NCBI GenBank assembly: GCA_038405045.1
Contig: JBBZIV010000001.1
Location: 744,001 to 808,000, forward strand
Origin: Sporobacter sp038405045
Lineage (GTDB): Bacteria > Bacillota > Clostridia > Oscillospirales > Oscillospiraceae
Reading direction: 5' to 3'
Length of the DNA stretch: 64,000 nt
The notes beneath the pieces are model-generated. The model searched no databases, was not told where the DNA came from, and saw only the letters and a list, made by a program, of their open reading frames with translations. The position numbers and the translations under genes were made by a program. Each line of letters opens with the position of its first letter. The stretch's first letter is position 1. Positions 24,157 through 33,373 of the stretch are shown piece after piece.

Positions 24157-25012
24157 CTGTCTTTTCGTAAACCTCGTTTTCGTCCCAAATGCTTTCCAGC
24201 TTTTCAAAGTTGGAAAAGAGGTCGCCCTCCGCCTTCGCGCTGGCAGCAACAATAAGGGCGTTGACAAGGCTTAACGGCGCAACGAGGGTATCGAGGAAAG
24301 AAACCATGTCGCTTCTGGCATAAAGTGCCGTCGTCGCCAGCTTGGCGATAGGCGAGGCGGGCGTATCGGTAATACCGATGACGTCTGCCCCCATATCGCG
24401 CGCGTAGCGCATTGCTTTGATGGTGCGTCGCGAATAGCGCGGAAACGACAGCGCGATAAAGACATCGCCTTTCGTGATGCGCAAAATCTGCTCAAATATT
24501 TCACCGGCCGAGCTGCCATTGATGATCCGGACGCGGTCGAACAGCAGATTGAAATAAAAGCCCATAAAATTGGCCAGCGCAGAGGCCGACCGCAGGCCGA
24601 AAATGTAAATATTCTTAGCTTTGACGATGGTGCTCACCGCCGCTTCAAAATCATCTCTGTTTGTCTCCTCCATCGTCTGGCGGATCTGCTCAATATCGGA
24701 TGACAAGACGAGTGAAAGAATGTCCTGACTTTCCATCAATTCACGAGAAACCTGAATCCGCTGAACGGATGTGAGACAGTTGCGCACCGTATCCTGCAGT
24801 GCCCGGCGCATTTCGGGGTAGCCGTTATAGCCGAGCTCGGCGGCAAAGCGGACAACCGTCGACTCGCTGACGTCGACAACCTGGCCAAGGCGGCTGGCCG
24901 TCATAAACGCTGCTTTCTCGTAGTTTTCAAGAATATATTTGGCAATGCTGCGTTGTCCTTTGGAAAAGCTAGGCGACGCCGCTTCAATTACACTCAGGAT
25001 GTCCTGATCCAT
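24149..25012 (-). CDS. RpiR/MurR-family transcription regulator
   Basis: An RpiR-type regulator: N-terminal helix-turn-helix (about 1-77, including VVDVSESTVVRFAAELGYNG) and a C-terminal SIS sugar-phosphate domain (about 120-250, with IYIFGLRSASALANFMG and DVFIALSFPRYSRRTIKA). Members sense phosphosugars such as MurNAc-6-P, but the ligand here is unknown. The start at 25012 follows GGGAGG by 7 nt; an ATG 15 nt earlier overlaps that site. Two palindromes over its promoter suggest autoregulation. The nearby dacF could hint at a wall-sugar link, which is a guess. Confidence 0.9.
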   Translation of the reverse strand: MDQDILSVIEAASPSFSKGQRSIAKYILENYEKAAFMTASRLGQVVDVSESTVVRFAAELGYNGYPEMRRALQDTVRNCLTSVQRIQVSRELMESQDILSLVLSSDIEQIRQTMEETNRDDFEAAVSTIVKAKNIYIFGLRSASALANFMGFYFNLLFDRVRIINGSSAGEIFEQILRITKGDVFIALSFPRYSRRTIKAMRYARDMGADVIGITDTPASPIAKLATTALYARSDMVSFLDTLVAPLSLVNALIVAASAKAEGDLFSNFEKLESIWDENEVYEKTDV

Positions 25013-25067
25013 CGGTATGCCTCCCATTGCGTACGGCGCTTTTCATCGCATGGCGCCTTATGGGAAT

Positions 25068-25095
25068 ATCATACTATGATTTTTTGATAAATCAA
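25068..25095 (-). promoter_or_regulatory. rpiR-type gene promoter with two overlapping palindromes
   Basis: On the minus strand TTGATT (25090-25095), a 16-bp spacer and TATGAT (25068-25073). ATCATACTATGAT (25068-25080) is a perfect palindrome around one central base covering the -10 box, and TTGATAAATCAA (25084-25095) is a perfect palindrome covering the -35 box. The -35 box overlaps the rluB stop codon. Confidence 0.7.
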
Positions 25096-25835
25096 GGCAA
25101 TTTTGCAATTTTGCGCTCTTCTTCCTGCATATTTCCGCGCAGACGGGCAATTTCGCTTGCCGTCAAAAATCGCCAAGCGCCTGTTTTGAGGCTCCCTAAC
25201 GTCAGACCGCCCTCCTCAACGCGCGTGAGGGATTTGACATCCAGATTGACCGCTTGGCACATTTTTCGCACCTGTCTGTTGCGCCCCTCGTGGATGATTA
25301 TTTCCAGAAATCCGCCCTCCGGCGTTTTGTTCAAAAGGCGCACTTTGGCTGGTTTTATTGTGTAGCCGTCTATCACCATCGGCTGTGACAGCGGGGTGAG
25401 CGCTGCGTCAACGTCGCCTTTCACGCGCGCCCAATATGTCTTTGATTTCTCGTGCGACGGGTGCATGAGGATGTTCGCCAGTTCCCCGTCGTTTGTCAGC
25501 AGCAAAAGGCCCTCTGTGTTCATGTCCAGCCGCCCGATCGGATAGACACGCGCGCCGCAGTCTCTGACAATGTCGCAGACGCTGCGCCGCCCCTTCTCGT
25601 CGTGCACCGTCGTGACAAAGCCACGTGGCTTGTTGAGCATGATGGTGACCTTGCCCGACGCTTGCTGCAGGAGCGCGCCGTCAACCTCGATGACATCTAT
25701 GTCGGGGTCGGCGCTCTCACCGAGCAAGGCCGTCACGCCGTTTAGGCGCACCCGGCCTTCCCGGATCATTTCTTCCGCAGCGCGGCGCGAAGCCACACCA
25801 CGGGCAGACAGTATTTTCTGAAGGCGCTCCTTCAT
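25092..25835 (-). CDS. rluB: Pseudouridine synthase RluB-type, in frame with dacF upstream
   Basis: The 247 residues form an S4 RNA-binding domain (ERLQKILSARGVASRRAAEE) followed by a RsuA/RluB-type pseudouridine synthase domain with the catalytic aspartate in YPIGRLDMNTEGLLLLTNDG and the GRNRQVRKM motif. The expected target is 23S rRNA (U2605 in E. coli numbering). AAAGGAG sits 6 nt before the ATG at 25835, so separate translation is likely. Unusually there is no stop codon between dacF and this ATG. The scpB-ytfJ-dacF-rluB surroundings match other Firmicutes. Confidence 0.93.
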   Translation of the reverse strand: MKERLQKILSARGVASRRAAEEMIREGRVRLNGVTALLGESADPDIDVIEVDGALLQQASGKVTIMLNKPRGFVTTVHDEKGRRSVCDIVRDCGARVYPIGRLDMNTEGLLLLTNDGELANILMHPSHEKSKTYWARVKGDVDAALTPLSQPMVIDGYTIKPAKVRLLNKTPEGGFLEIIIHEGRNRQVRKMCQAVNLDVKSLTRVEEGGLTLGSLKTGAWRFLTASEIARLRGNMQEEERKIAKLP

Positions 25836-27056
25836 GCGATCTCCTTTAATGGCGGTACTTTGCGGTACCGCATAGCTTTCACGGACGGATGGCAGCGGCG
25901 TCGGCAGTGACAGCGCCCGTTTTATTTTTTCCCACACCGAAAGCGGCACGGTTTTGTCAAGCGCGACCGACGCGTCGTACACGAGCGGAATCGTTTTGAC
26001 AGCTTTGCCGTTAATTTTAACCGTCAGCGTCCCGGCTGTCTGCCCCGCCGTCACCGGTGCATAGACAAATTTCGGTGCTGACCACGAATATTCAGCTTTG
26101 TCGTCTTTGCGGCAGACGATATCAGCCACGCCGTCAGGCCTGATGGGCACGTTTTCAGAAACGCCGGAAACGACGGATACGTCCTGCAGCCGGTCACGAA
26201 CGGCATGGATATCGAGCGCGCGGTATTCCCCGCATGCCCAATCATACAGGGCTGAATGGTCGGCCCAGTCGTTGGTGTCACCGAGCGTAACACAGATGAG
26301 CGAGAGCCCGCCGCGCTCGGCGGATGAGACGAGCGTGCGCCCGGCTTTTTCCGTATACCCCGTCTTGACGCCAGTGACGCCGGGGCACGTCCAGAGGAGT
26401 CTGTTATGACTGACAAACGTCCGCCCGTCAATCGTCACCGTCTTCGTTGAAACAATTTCGCGAAACATATTGTTTTTCATAGCGGCCGCCGTAATCACGG
26501 CAAGGTCACGCGCCGAGCAGGACGCGCCATCTTCATCCAAGCCGTGCGGGTTTGCAAAATGCGCGTTCCGGCAGCCAAGAGCGGCCGCTTTTGTATTCAT
26601 CAGATTGACAAATTTTTGAACGTCTCCCGAGACATGCTGCGCCAGCGCAATGGCGGCGTCGTTGCCGGAATCGAGCAGCAGCCCAAATAAAAGTGCGCGC
26701 ACTGTCAGCGTCTCGCCCGGGACGAGGCCAATTGCCGAGCCGTCGACTGGCGGAAAATCATCCGGTATCCGCACCGACTCGTTTAAACCGGCGTGTTCCA
26801 AAACAACAAGCGCCGTCATAATTTTCGTCGTGCTGGCAATCAGCTGCGGCGCGTCGGCATTTTTCTCATAAAGTACCGTCTGTCCATCCAGCGACGTCAC
26901 AATGGCAGCAAACGCCGAGTTTTCCGGCGCGGCGCTCCCGGCTGTTGCCTGTGCACCCACGGCGAGAATTGCGGCAATAAGACAGCACACTGTTAAGACA
27001 TGCGCAGCGCGGCTCAGAGGCTCGTTCAATATATATGCGATTTTTCTTCTTTTCAC
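25836..27056 (-). CDS. dacF: D-alanyl-D-alanine carboxypeptidase, reading frame open into rluB
   Basis: A low-molecular-weight penicillin-binding protein trimming the terminal D-Ala of peptidoglycan stems. An N-terminal hydrophobic export segment (AAHVLTVCCLIAAILAVGA) precedes the catalytic motifs STTK, SGND and KTGYTEKAG, then a PBP5 C-terminal beta domain (about 275-385). The GTG at 27056 has GGGGTGG upstream. The 407 residues given here end where rluB's ATG begins because no stop codon separates them; the last codons (ESYAVPQSTAIKGDR) read straight into rluB. The tail lacks the usual amphipathic membrane anchor. Confidence 0.9.
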
Positions 27057-27171
27057 GGCAAAGCACCACCCCTGTTTTGTTAAAGGCAGTGCTTATTATG
27101 GGCGCGCGGCGTGTCATTATCCGCCGCGCACCGATATACCAGTCATATCCAGAGAGATGCCGAAGGCGGCG

Positions 27172-27552
27172 TCAGTCCTTCTTAAACAGCTCCGAGACCT
27201 TGTCAATTACTTCAGGAACAAGCTCGATGATCCTGTCAACCGTTGTCGCCGCTGGCTCTGAGATGTTCATCAGGCGAATACTCGTACCCTTGACGATGAG
27301 AAATGCCACCGGCACAATACTGACACCGGCGCCGCTTCCGCCGCCGAACGAATTGTTCTGATTTTCGCGCTGATGTTTTGTCTGAAAATCGGACCCGCCG
27401 CTGGCGAAACCGAAGCTGACCTTCGAAATCGGAATGAGCGTAATACCGTCCGCCGTCATAATCGGCGAACCGACAATCGTGTTGACGTCGACCATTTCCC
27501 TGATTTTCTGCATCGTCGTCTCCATCAAATCGCCAATCGGATGTTTATCCAT
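27172..27552 (-). CDS. ytfJ: Spore protein YtfJ/GerW family
   Basis: A 126-residue member of the GerW/YtfJ family, needed for normal germination in Bacillus and widespread in spore-formers. It starts KHPIGDLMETTMQKIREMVD, then VGSPIMTADGITLIPISKVSFGFASGG, then a Gly/Ser-rich stretch (FGGGSGAGVSIVPVAFLIV), all hallmarks. It is one of the better hints that this organism may sporulate. It overlaps the DUF2953 gene by 8 nt. Confidence 0.92.
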   Translation of the reverse strand: MDKHPIGDLMETTMQKIREMVDVNTIVGSPIMTADGITLIPISKVSFGFASGGSDFQTKHQRENQNNSFGGGSGAGVSIVPVAFLIVKGTSIRLMNISEPAATTVDRIIELVPEVIDKVSELFKKD

Positions 27553-28108
27553 GTTTCAAACCGCCTTTCTCATGTATGCCGCTTTTTAAAAGTGCGAGCG
27601 CCGGGTTAAAGGCAATATAAATAACCTCCCACACGGCAAGGGACAGCCGGGCTTTGACATAAATATACGGCTCGCTGCTGTCAAAGCTAAATGAGGAGCG
27701 AAAGTCTCGACGCCGTATTTTAAAATTGTTTTCTAAAATCGGTATCAAAAACCCGAATCCGACCGACGATGCCCCGAACAAAAGCGCTGTTTCAGCCGGG
27801 TTGCCGGACGCGGCTGCATAGTAAACCGTCAGCTCTTTGATCAGCAGACGTCGTTTAAGCCGCCCAAGCGCCTCGGTAACCGTCGGCAGCGCCTCTTTTA
27901 AAAGCGCCGCGCGGCCGGGCATCTGCTTCTTTTCAGACACCGTCTTTTCCTTCGGCTTTTTTTTTGGCTGATCGGGATGGACGTTTATTTTAATCGGCCC
28001 GATAAAGACACATGCTGAAAAGCCATCGGCGCTGTAAACGAGCTCGGCACCGAGGCGCAAGATAGCCAGCAGCAGCAGGATCGCCGGGATCAATATAAGC
28101 GCGAGCAT
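27545..28108 (-). CDS. DUF2953 domain protein
   Basis: A 187-residue protein of unknown function. It has one N-terminal membrane helix (LALILIPAILLLLAILRLG), a basic Lys-rich region (KKKPKEKTVSEKK) and a C-terminal part with SFSFDSSEPYIYVKARLSL, as expected of DUF2953. This family commonly sits next to ytfJ in spore-formers, and here overlaps it, so a shared sporulation role is likely but unproven. GGAGG precedes the ATG at 28108. It is 1 nt from scpB. Confidence 0.82.
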   Translation of the reverse strand: MLALILIPAILLLLAILRLGAELVYSADGFSACVFIGPIKINVHPDQPKKKPKEKTVSEKKQMPGRAALLKEALPTVTEALGRLKRRLLIKELTVYYAAASGNPAETALLFGASSVGFGFLIPILENNFKIRRRDFRSSFSFDSSEPYIYVKARLSLAVWEVIYIAFNPALALLKSGIHEKGGLKHG

Positions 28109-28109
28109 G

Positions 28110-28736
28110 TTAAACCTCCGCCGCCTGCATTAGGACAGGGCCGGGCACTGAGTCTTCGCCATCTGCAGCAGCACCATCGTCTGCCGCTTCATCACTGTCC
28201 GGTGCGTCAAGCGCGTCCGGCTGGCCGCTTTCCGGGAGTTCCGGCAAGTCCGTCACGGCGGAAATCCCAAACGTCCGTAAAAACGCCGGTGTCGTCCTGA
28301 ATAAGAGGGGGCGGCCCGGGACGGAGAGGCGGCCGCACGGCTCGATGAGCCCTCTGTCCTGCAATAGCCCCACCGTATACGCACTGTCAACCCCGCGCAC
28401 CTGCTCGATATACGTTTTTGTGACGGGCTGGAAATACGCGATAATCGCCAGCACCTCCAGCGCCTGCTGTGACAGCTGCGGCTGCTTGCGCGTCTCCAGC
28501 GCCATCCGGATTGTATCGGCATATTCCGGGGATGAGCAGAGCTGTACAGCCCTGTCAAGAAAAACGAGGCGAATGCCGCGGCGATCAAAAACATAGGCGT
28601 CACGAAGCTTTTCAGCCGCTTCGGTGACATCGCTTTCCGGAACGCCAAGCACCTGTGCGATTCTCATGAGCGCAACGGGCTCGCCGGACGCAAATAGTAT
28701 GCCCTCTATAACGCGTTCTATGTCATTAATTTCCAT
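28110..28736 (-). CDS. scpB: Segregation and condensation protein B
   Basis: ScpB binds ScpA and SMC in the condensin complex that organises the nucleoid. The 208 residues consist of two winged-helix domains (IERVIEGILFASGEPVAL and LSQQALEVLAIIAYFQPVTK with IEQVRGVDSAYTVGLLQDRG), plus an acidic unstructured tail (DALDAPDSDEAADDGAAADG). The tail is longer than in Bacillus ScpB. It follows scpA after about 40 nt and is 1 nt before the DUF2953 gene. Confidence 0.95.
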   Translation of the reverse strand: MEINDIERVIEGILFASGEPVALMRIAQVLGVPESDVTEAAEKLRDAYVFDRRGIRLVFLDRAVQLCSSPEYADTIRMALETRKQPQLSQQALEVLAIIAYFQPVTKTYIEQVRGVDSAYTVGLLQDRGLIEPCGRLSVPGRPLLFRTTPAFLRTFGISAVTDLPELPESGQPDALDAPDSDEAADDGAAADGEDSVPGPVLMQAAEV

Positions 28737-28774
28737 AACCTTTTCCGTTCCGCCGCAGGGCGCGGCCCTTTGCT

Positions 28775-29578
28775 TTAAGGGTTACCATCGCCGCTTCCGG
28801 CGTCTGTTGTTTCATCATAGAGTCCGCCGTCTGAGGTGCCAGGAGAGAGCGTCAGCGCATCGTCACAGCCGTCGACACAGACGGCACCGGCACGGCACAG
28901 CTCCAAAACGGCAACAAAAACGGCGACCATCTCGGTTCGGCTCTGGCAGACGCCGATGAGCTCGGCAATGCGGCACATACCATAGAGCCGCAGGTGGAGC
29001 AGGATTTCCGATGTTTTTTCCGTGACGGGATATGTCATGCGTTTGGGGTACAAAACGGTTTTCTGCGCCAGCTGGGATTCAAGCTCATCAGCCGTCACCA
29101 GGCGTGTGATGACAGCCAGTAGCTCCGAAACGTCGTGCTCATAACGATAAGCGTCGTCCGGCTCGAAATATTCGGGCAGCTTGACCATCAGCCAGCCGTT
29201 TCGCTGCGCTAAAAGCGCCAGCTCCGCCGTAACGTCTTTGATCTGCGAATAAGCTTCCCGGCGTCGGACCTCCTCGAGTGACGAGATCAGCGCGTCCAGC
29301 TCGTCAACATCGTGCTCGCCGGAGAGGAGAACTTTTGTTTTAATATACAAAAGGTGCGATGCCATCGTGACGAATTCACTGGCGATTTCAAGGTCCATGG
29401 ATGTCATCATATCGAGGTAGCCGAGATACTGCTCTAAAATCAGCGAGACGCTGATATCCTTAATTTCAATCTTGTTTTTGCTCAAAAGCTGCAAAATCAG
29501 TGTTAAGGGGCCGGAGAAATCTTCCATTTCTCCTTTTGACTTGACGACGCTTTTAAGTGTAAAAATCGGATTTTCCAT
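28775..29578 (-). CDS. scpA: Segregation and condensation protein A
   Basis: ScpA is the kleisin subunit that bridges the SMC heads. The N-terminal domain is conserved (FSGPLTLILQLLSKNKIEIKD), including the DISVSLILEQYL helix, and EFVTMASHLLYIKTKVLL follows. The C-terminal winged helix is seen near RMTYPVTEKTSEILLHLRL. An acidic Gly/Thr-rich tail ends the 267-residue protein. GGAGGG precedes a GTG-ATG pair; the ATG at 29578 is used. It begins after a site-2 protease gene with only about 12 nt between. Confidence 0.95.
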   Translation of the reverse strand: MENPIFTLKSVVKSKGEMEDFSGPLTLILQLLSKNKIEIKDISVSLILEQYLGYLDMMTSMDLEIASEFVTMASHLLYIKTKVLLSGEHDVDELDALISSLEEVRRREAYSQIKDVTAELALLAQRNGWLMVKLPEYFEPDDAYRYEHDVSELLAVITRLVTADELESQLAQKTVLYPKRMTYPVTEKTSEILLHLRLYGMCRIAELIGVCQSRTEMVAVFVAVLELCRAGAVCVDGCDDALTLSPGTSDGGLYDETTDAGSGDGNP

Positions 29579-29590
29579 CACGGCCCTCCG

Positions 29591-30250
29591 TCATGCTGAT
29601 AATAGCTGATTGGAAAAAGCGGTGATGTTCAGCATCCAGTTGAACACCGACGTGCTTGCTGCGGACAGCAGGTTTCCTGTTGCCGGGAGCATGATGAGAA
29701 TAATGAGCAGAATGAAGCCGTAGCGTTCAAAACGCATCAGTTTGGCCCACAACTCGTCGGACGCGACGGCAAAAAGAATCTTCGAGCCGTCAAGCGGCGG
29801 GACGGGCACCAGATTAAAAATGCCGAGCACGATGCTGAAATAGGCGATTCTCGCCGTTATTTCAGACACGAGGGCAGCTGCCCCGAAAAAGTGCAGCAGG
29901 ATACCCAGTATAAACAAAAAGATAGCTGCCAGAACAAAATTTGAAACAGGCCCGGCCAGTGCCGTGAGCGCCATACCGGCCTTCGGGTTTTTAAAATTGC
30001 GCGGGTCGATTTGAACGGGCTTTGCCCAACCGAAGCCCAAAAATACAAACGCCAAAATCCCGACGGGGTCGATATGCCGGAGCGGATTAAACGAGAGCCT
30101 TCCCATCTGCTTGGCCGTCTTGTCACCTAAGAGTGCGGCCGTCAAGCCGTGTGACATTTCGTGAAAAACGATGCAGGTTAAGGCGGCAACGAGTGAAACA
30201 GCCATGTTCAGAAGCGTTGTCCAATTGAAGTTCTGTATGATGTTCGTCAA
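29591..30250 (-). CDS. Site-2 protease-family membrane metalloprotease (M50)
   Basis: A small YwhC-type rhomboid-unrelated intramembrane zinc protease. The zinc site FHEMSHGL (HEXXH) lies in the first membrane segment and the third ligand in the PPLDGSKIL motif; four to five hydrophobic helices are visible over 219 residues. The NPLRHIDPVGILAFVFLGFGW stretch (here shown only as a family feature) is conserved. The substrate is unknown. The start is a TTG at 30250 with GAGGGGG upstream. Location directly before scpA-scpB is common in Firmicutes. Confidence 0.9.
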   Translation of the reverse strand: MTNIIQNFNWTTLLNMAVSLVAALTCIVFHEMSHGLTAALLGDKTAKQMGRLSFNPLRHIDPVGILAFVFLGFGWAKPVQIDPRNFKNPKAGMALTALAGPVSNFVLAAIFLFILGILLHFFGAAALVSEITARIAYFSIVLGIFNLVPVPPLDGSKILFAVASDELWAKLMRFERYGFILLIILIMLPATGNLLSAASTSVFNWMLNITAFSNQLLSA

Positions 30251-30281
30251 AGATACTCGTCCCCCTCAAGCGCTTATTATA

Positions 30282-30863
30282 TCAATGTTTAGCAATATTT
30301 TCAATCTCTTTGAGCAGTCTGTCCCTGTTTGTGCCTTTCTGCGCTGAAAAGGGCAGTATTTCGGCGTCTGACGGCAGCGTTTCGGCAATCAGCGCCAGAT
30401 TAGCTGTGCGCTCTGACGGGCGGAGCTTGTCAAACTTGTTGGCCAGAACGATATATGGCCGGGCCGTCGCGACAAACCAATTTGCCATGATAACGTCGTC
30501 GGCCGTCGGTTTGTGGCGCGCGTCAACAATCAGGATGCCGAGAGCAATCGTATCCGTCCGCTGGAAAAATGCTTCCATCAGCGTCGCCCAGCGCTTTTTC
30601 TCGCTGGGGGAAACACGCGCAAAGCCATAGCCGGGCAAATCGACAAAATAGATTGCGCCGTCAATAAGAAAATAGTTGATGTGCACCGTCTTCCCCGGCG
30701 TCGCGCCGACACGCGCAAAGTTTTTTCGGTTTAAAAGCGCGTTAATGACGGAGGATTTGCCGACGTTTGATTTTCCGGCAAATACGATCTGCGGCAGGCC
30801 GCCGGTCAGAAGACCCGACGGCTCTGCCGCTGACTTGATAAATTCGACTTTGTGGATATTCAA
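30282..30863 (-). CDS. engB: Ribosome-biogenesis GTPase EngB/YsxC
   Basis: EngB is an essential GTPase in 50S assembly. The 193 residues contain G1 FAGKSNVGKSSVINAL, G2 ATPGKT, G3 DLPGYGFA and G4 NKFDK, and the conserved KRWATLMEAFFQRTD helix. The start is a TTG at 30863 with AGGGATC upstream. It sits immediately after lon, the typical lon-engB pair. Confidence 0.95.
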   Translation of the reverse strand: MNIHKVEFIKSAAEPSGLLTGGLPQIVFAGKSNVGKSSVINALLNRKNFARVGATPGKTVHINYFLIDGAIYFVDLPGYGFARVSPSEKKRWATLMEAFFQRTDTIALGILIVDARHKPTADDVIMANWFVATARPYIVLANKFDKLRPSERTANLALIAETLPSDAEILPFSAQKGTNRDRLLKEIENIAKH

Positions 30864-30871
30864 CTTGATCC

Positions 30872-33301
30872 CTACTGTCTGATAGACGGGCCCGACTCAA
30901 CACGGTCGCCGCTTTCGCCGAGGACGGGGCAGCGTGCCTCCTCCGGCTTAAACGGGACGACTGAAGAAAAATCAAGCGCGACTTTTATGATGTTATCGAT
31001 GTGGTCGGCCGTGACGAAATTGAGCGCGCGGCGCACCGTCTGGTCGATTTCCTCCAGATTTGGCTCATTTTCCGCCGGAATAATGACGGTTTTAATACCG
31101 GCCCGCATGGCGGCCATCGTCTTTTCCTTCAAGCCGCCGATGGCAAGGATGCGCCCGCGCAAGGTAATTTCACCTGTCATGGCGAGGTCGCGGCGCACCG
31201 GTGCGCCGGTAAGAGCCGAAATGACGGCGACGGTGATGGCAATTCCGGCCGACGGGCCGTCCTTCGGTACGGCGCCCTCCGGGAAATGAATGTGGATGTC
31301 ACGGTTTTTATAGAAATCCGGGTCGATGCCGAGCCATTCGGCACGGCTTCTGATATAAGTGACGGCCGCGTGCGCCGATTCCTTCATGATGTCGCCGAGG
31401 TTGCCCGTCAGTTCAAGCTTGCCGCTCCCGTCTAAAACACTCACCTCGACATCAAGCGTCTCACCGCCGACCGATGTCCACGCAAGACCTTTGACAAGGC
31501 CGATTTCGTCCTTCCCCGCAATGTTTTCCGGCTTAAATTTGCGTACGCCGAGATATTCTTCCAGCATGCCTGTGCTCAGGCTTGCCGATTTAATTTCCCC
31601 TGCGACGATTTTTGATGCCGTCTTTCGGCAGGCGGCGGCAATTTCGCGCTCCAATAGGCGGACGCCGGACTCGCGCGTGTAGCTTGAGATGATCTCTAAA
31701 ATCGCGTCGTCACTGATTTTTAACTGCCGGGATGTAAGCCCGTGCTTTTTCCGCTGCTTCGGCAGGAGATGATCTTTGGCGATATGAAGCTTTTCCACAT
31801 CGGTATAGCTGGAGAGCTCTATAACCTCCATCCTGTCGAGAAGCGGGCGCGGGATGGTGGACGTTGTATTGGCCGTCGTGATAAACATCGTTTCCGACAG
31901 ATCAAACGGCAGCTCGAGGTAATGGTCACGAAACGTCGCATTCTGCTCCGGGTCGAGCGCCTCCAAGAGCGCCGATGACGGATCGCCGCGATAGTCGCTG
32001 CCGAGCTTATCAATTTCGTCGAGCAGGAGCAGCGGGTTTTTCGTCCCGGCTTGGCTGATGGCCGCAATGATGCGCCCCGGCATCGCGCCGACATATGTTT
32101 TGCGGTGGCCGCGGATTTCCGCCTCGTCGTGAATGCCGCCGAGAGACAAGCGCGCGAGCTTCCTGTTCAGCGCCTTTGCCACGCTGATGGCAATCGACGT
32201 TTTGCCAACGCCCGGCGGCCCGACAAGGCAGAGTATGGTGCCGTTTGCTTTGTGGGACAGCTGACGGACGGCGATAAATTCAACCATACGCTCTTTGACC
32301 TTTTCCAGACCGAAATGATCCGCGTCAAGTATTTTGCGCGCCAAGGCAGTATCCGTTCGCTCTTTTGAAACGGCATGCCACGGCAGTTCAAGACAGATGT
32401 CAAGATAATTGCGGATGACAGCCGCCTCCGATGAGCCGGCCTGCTGCTTTTCAAGCCGCTCCACTTCACGCACAAGTTTTTTTTCGATCTCAGCGCTCAG
32501 CTTCAACGCGGTTATTTTATGGCGATACTCGTCAAACTCCGTCGTATACTCCGGCGTCTCGCCAAGCTCCGACTGGATAACGCGCAGCTGCTCCCGCAGG
32601 ACATGGTCGCGCTGCTGGCGTTCTAGGCGGCCGCGCAGGCGCTCGTCAATCTGCTGCTCGATTTCGACTACGTCGATCTCCCGCAGGAGCATATCGCAGA
32701 TGAGCTCCAAACGCTTGACGGGCGACAGCGTCTCCAGAATGAGCTGCTTTTTTTCCGGTTTTAAGTACAGATGCTGCGCGACAAAGTCGGCAATATATCC
32801 CGGCTCTGTCGCCGTAAACACGGAGATGACAGCGTCGCGGCTGACATTGCCGGTGATCGTTGAATACGTGTCAAACAAATTCACGCTTTTACGGATGAGC
32901 GCCTCGACGCGCGCCGTCATTTTTTCCGGCGCTTCCTCATAGATCGGCTCAACCTCGCAGTAGAAATACTTCCGGTCGTTTAAAATCTTCGTCAGCGAAG
33001 CGCGGCGAACACCCTCGACGAGCACCTTGATGCCGCCGCCCGGGATTCTCAAAAGCTGCTTGATGACGCAAATTGTGCCGACCCTGTAAAGGTCCGCCTC
33101 CGCCGGAGATTCTTTTGAAATATCCTTTTGCGCCAAGAGAAATATTTTGCGCGCGCCGTCTGCCGCAGCATTCAGTGCCGCCACAGACATCGGCCGTTCG
33201 ACGTCAAAATTGAGAAGCATGTTCGGGAAAACGGACAGGCCTCTTAAAGCGAGCATCGGAAGATGCTCGCCGGTCAGTGCGTTATTGACTGTTTCGCTCA
33301 T
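30872..33301 (-). CDS. lon: ATP-dependent protease Lon
   Basis: A homohexameric AAA+ serine protease degrading damaged and regulatory proteins in the cytosol. The 809 residues comprise an N-terminal substrate domain (LPMLALRGLSVFPNML), the AAA+ module with Walker A GPPGVGKTSI and Walker B LLLDEIDKLG, and the protease domain with the catalytic serine in PKDGPSAGIAI and lysine in GLKEKTMAA. This is the LonA type. GGAGGG precedes the ATG. A hairpin separates it from clpX upstream, while engB follows within 10 nt. Confidence 0.96.
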   Translation of the reverse strand: MSETVNNALTGEHLPMLALRGLSVFPNMLLNFDVERPMSVAALNAAADGARKIFLLAQKDISKESPAEADLYRVGTICVIKQLLRIPGGGIKVLVEGVRRASLTKILNDRKYFYCEVEPIYEEAPEKMTARVEALIRKSVNLFDTYSTITGNVSRDAVISVFTATEPGYIADFVAQHLYLKPEKKQLILETLSPVKRLELICDMLLREIDVVEIEQQIDERLRGRLERQQRDHVLREQLRVIQSELGETPEYTTEFDEYRHKITALKLSAEIEKKLVREVERLEKQQAGSSEAAVIRNYLDICLELPWHAVSKERTDTALARKILDADHFGLEKVKERMVEFIAVRQLSHKANGTILCLVGPPGVGKTSIAISVAKALNRKLARLSLGGIHDEAEIRGHRKTYVGAMPGRIIAAISQAGTKNPLLLLDEIDKLGSDYRGDPSSALLEALDPEQNATFRDHYLELPFDLSETMFITTANTTSTIPRPLLDRMEVIELSSYTDVEKLHIAKDHLLPKQRKKHGLTSRQLKISDDAILEIISSYTRESGVRLLEREIAAACRKTASKIVAGEIKSASLSTGMLEEYLGVRKFKPENIAGKDEIGLVKGLAWTSVGGETLDVEVSVLDGSGKLELTGNLGDIMKESAHAAVTYIRSRAEWLGIDPDFYKNRDIHIHFPEGAVPKDGPSAGIAITVAVISALTGAPVRRDLAMTGEITLRGRILAIGGLKEKTMAAMRAGIKTVIIPAENEPNLEEIDQTVRRALNFVTADHIDNIIKVALDFSSVVPFKPEEARCPVLGESGDRVESGPSIRQ

Positions 33302-33345
33302 GGTGTCCCTCCAGGCTGTGGTACGCTTTTCCGATAATGGTTTTA

Positions 33346-33367
33346 GAGCCGCACCAAAGTGCGGCTC
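33346..33367. terminator. Hairpin between clpX and lon
   Basis: Arms GAGCCGCAC (33346-33354) and GTGCGGCTC (33359-33367) with a CAAA loop. No T-run follows on the minus strand, so it may be a partial terminator or a processing site separating clpX from lon expression. Confidence 0.55.
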
Positions 33368-33373
33368 ATCATT

